A DNA stretch of 5,632 bases from positions 1 through 5,632 of the forward strand of contig CAZVIJ010000079.1 of the NCBI GenBank assembly GCA_964626735.1, written 5' to 3'. Shown here in pieces: positions 5,594 through 5,632 of this stretch. The notes under the pieces are model-generated. The model did no database searches, was not told where the DNA came from, and saw only the letters and a program-made list of their open reading frames with translations. Both the position numbers and the translations under genes were made by a program. The DNA is from CAZVIJ01 sp964626735 (lineage in GTDB: Bacteria; Patescibacteriota; Dojkabacteria; JAOAGR01). The stretch's first letter is position 1. Each line of letters starts with the position of its first letter.

Positions 5594-5599
5594 ATTCTA
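5594..5599 (-). promoter_or_regulatory. Possible -10 box just before the DHH start
   Basis: On the minus strand TAGAAT (5599-5594) matches five of six -10 bases and is five bases from the ATG at 5588, the same geometry as the leaderless promoter of the 373-aa gene. There is no good -35 box at the right distance, and the upstream context is cut by the window edge, so this is tentative. Confidence 0.3.
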
Positions 5600-5632
5600 C
5601 AGCAATGGCGAAAGAAGGGTACAAATTTGGTC

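Noticed and set aside
5586..5624. TTG at 5624 as the DHH start, adding 12 residues
   Set aside because: The ATG at 5588 sits directly before the first beta strand and has a -10-like box upstream; the extension YPSFAIAVEYL looks unrelated to the family. It cannot be fully excluded because the frame is open to the edge.
1..5632. Mobile element, CRISPR, tRNA or recoded stop codons
   Set aside because: No repeat array, transposase, integrase or cloverleaf was seen, and TGA ends the DHH gene right after its conserved C-terminal domain, which supports the standard code.

Overview
The window reads as ordinary, densely packed bacterial chromosome with standard stop codons; TGA serves as a genuine stop for the last gene. 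The DEAD-box helicase has an N-terminus rich in Arg and Asn, and the RRM protein is very small with an RGG-type tail. Both resemble proteins I associate with Candidatus Saccharibacteria and other Patescibacteria (CPR). That placement is inference from remembered protein style, not from a marker gene. No mobile element, CRISPR array, tRNA or rRNA is visible.

Layout. (1) From 1 to 867 (+) runs the C-terminal end of a Pnkp-type RNA-repair protein, namely its adenylyltransferase (ligase-like) domain; the rest lies upstream of the window. (2) A good sigma70-type promoter (881-909) precedes a 106-aa RRM RNA-binding protein (998-1318, +), which closes with a hairpin terminator carrying a UUCG loop (1337-1365). 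(3) An unrecognised 240-aa protein (1373-2095, +) starts only 7 nt after that terminator and ends exactly where the convergent DEAD-box helicase (2096-3271, -) ends. (4) The 188-bp region 3272-3459 holds two divergent promoters. One drives the helicase and gives it a roughly 100-nt leader that can fold; the other drives an unrecognised 373-aa protein (3460-4581, +) with almost no leader. (5) A DHH/DHHA1 phosphoesterase (4551-5588, -) overlaps that gene tail to tail by 31 bp, and the + strand gene's terminator lies inside the DHH coding sequence.

Functional reading. Four of the six genes are recognisable, and all four belong to families acting on RNA or nucleic acid: end healing or ligation, RNA binding, RNA unwinding, and probable short-oligonucleotide degradation. 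They are not one operon; strands alternate and each of several genes has its own promoter. The shared theme may be chance or a loose RNA-metabolism neighbourhood. The two unrecognised proteins inside it are the most open questions. I see no convincing new multi-gene system; the more interesting signals are compact regulatory arrangements and unusual residues in known families.
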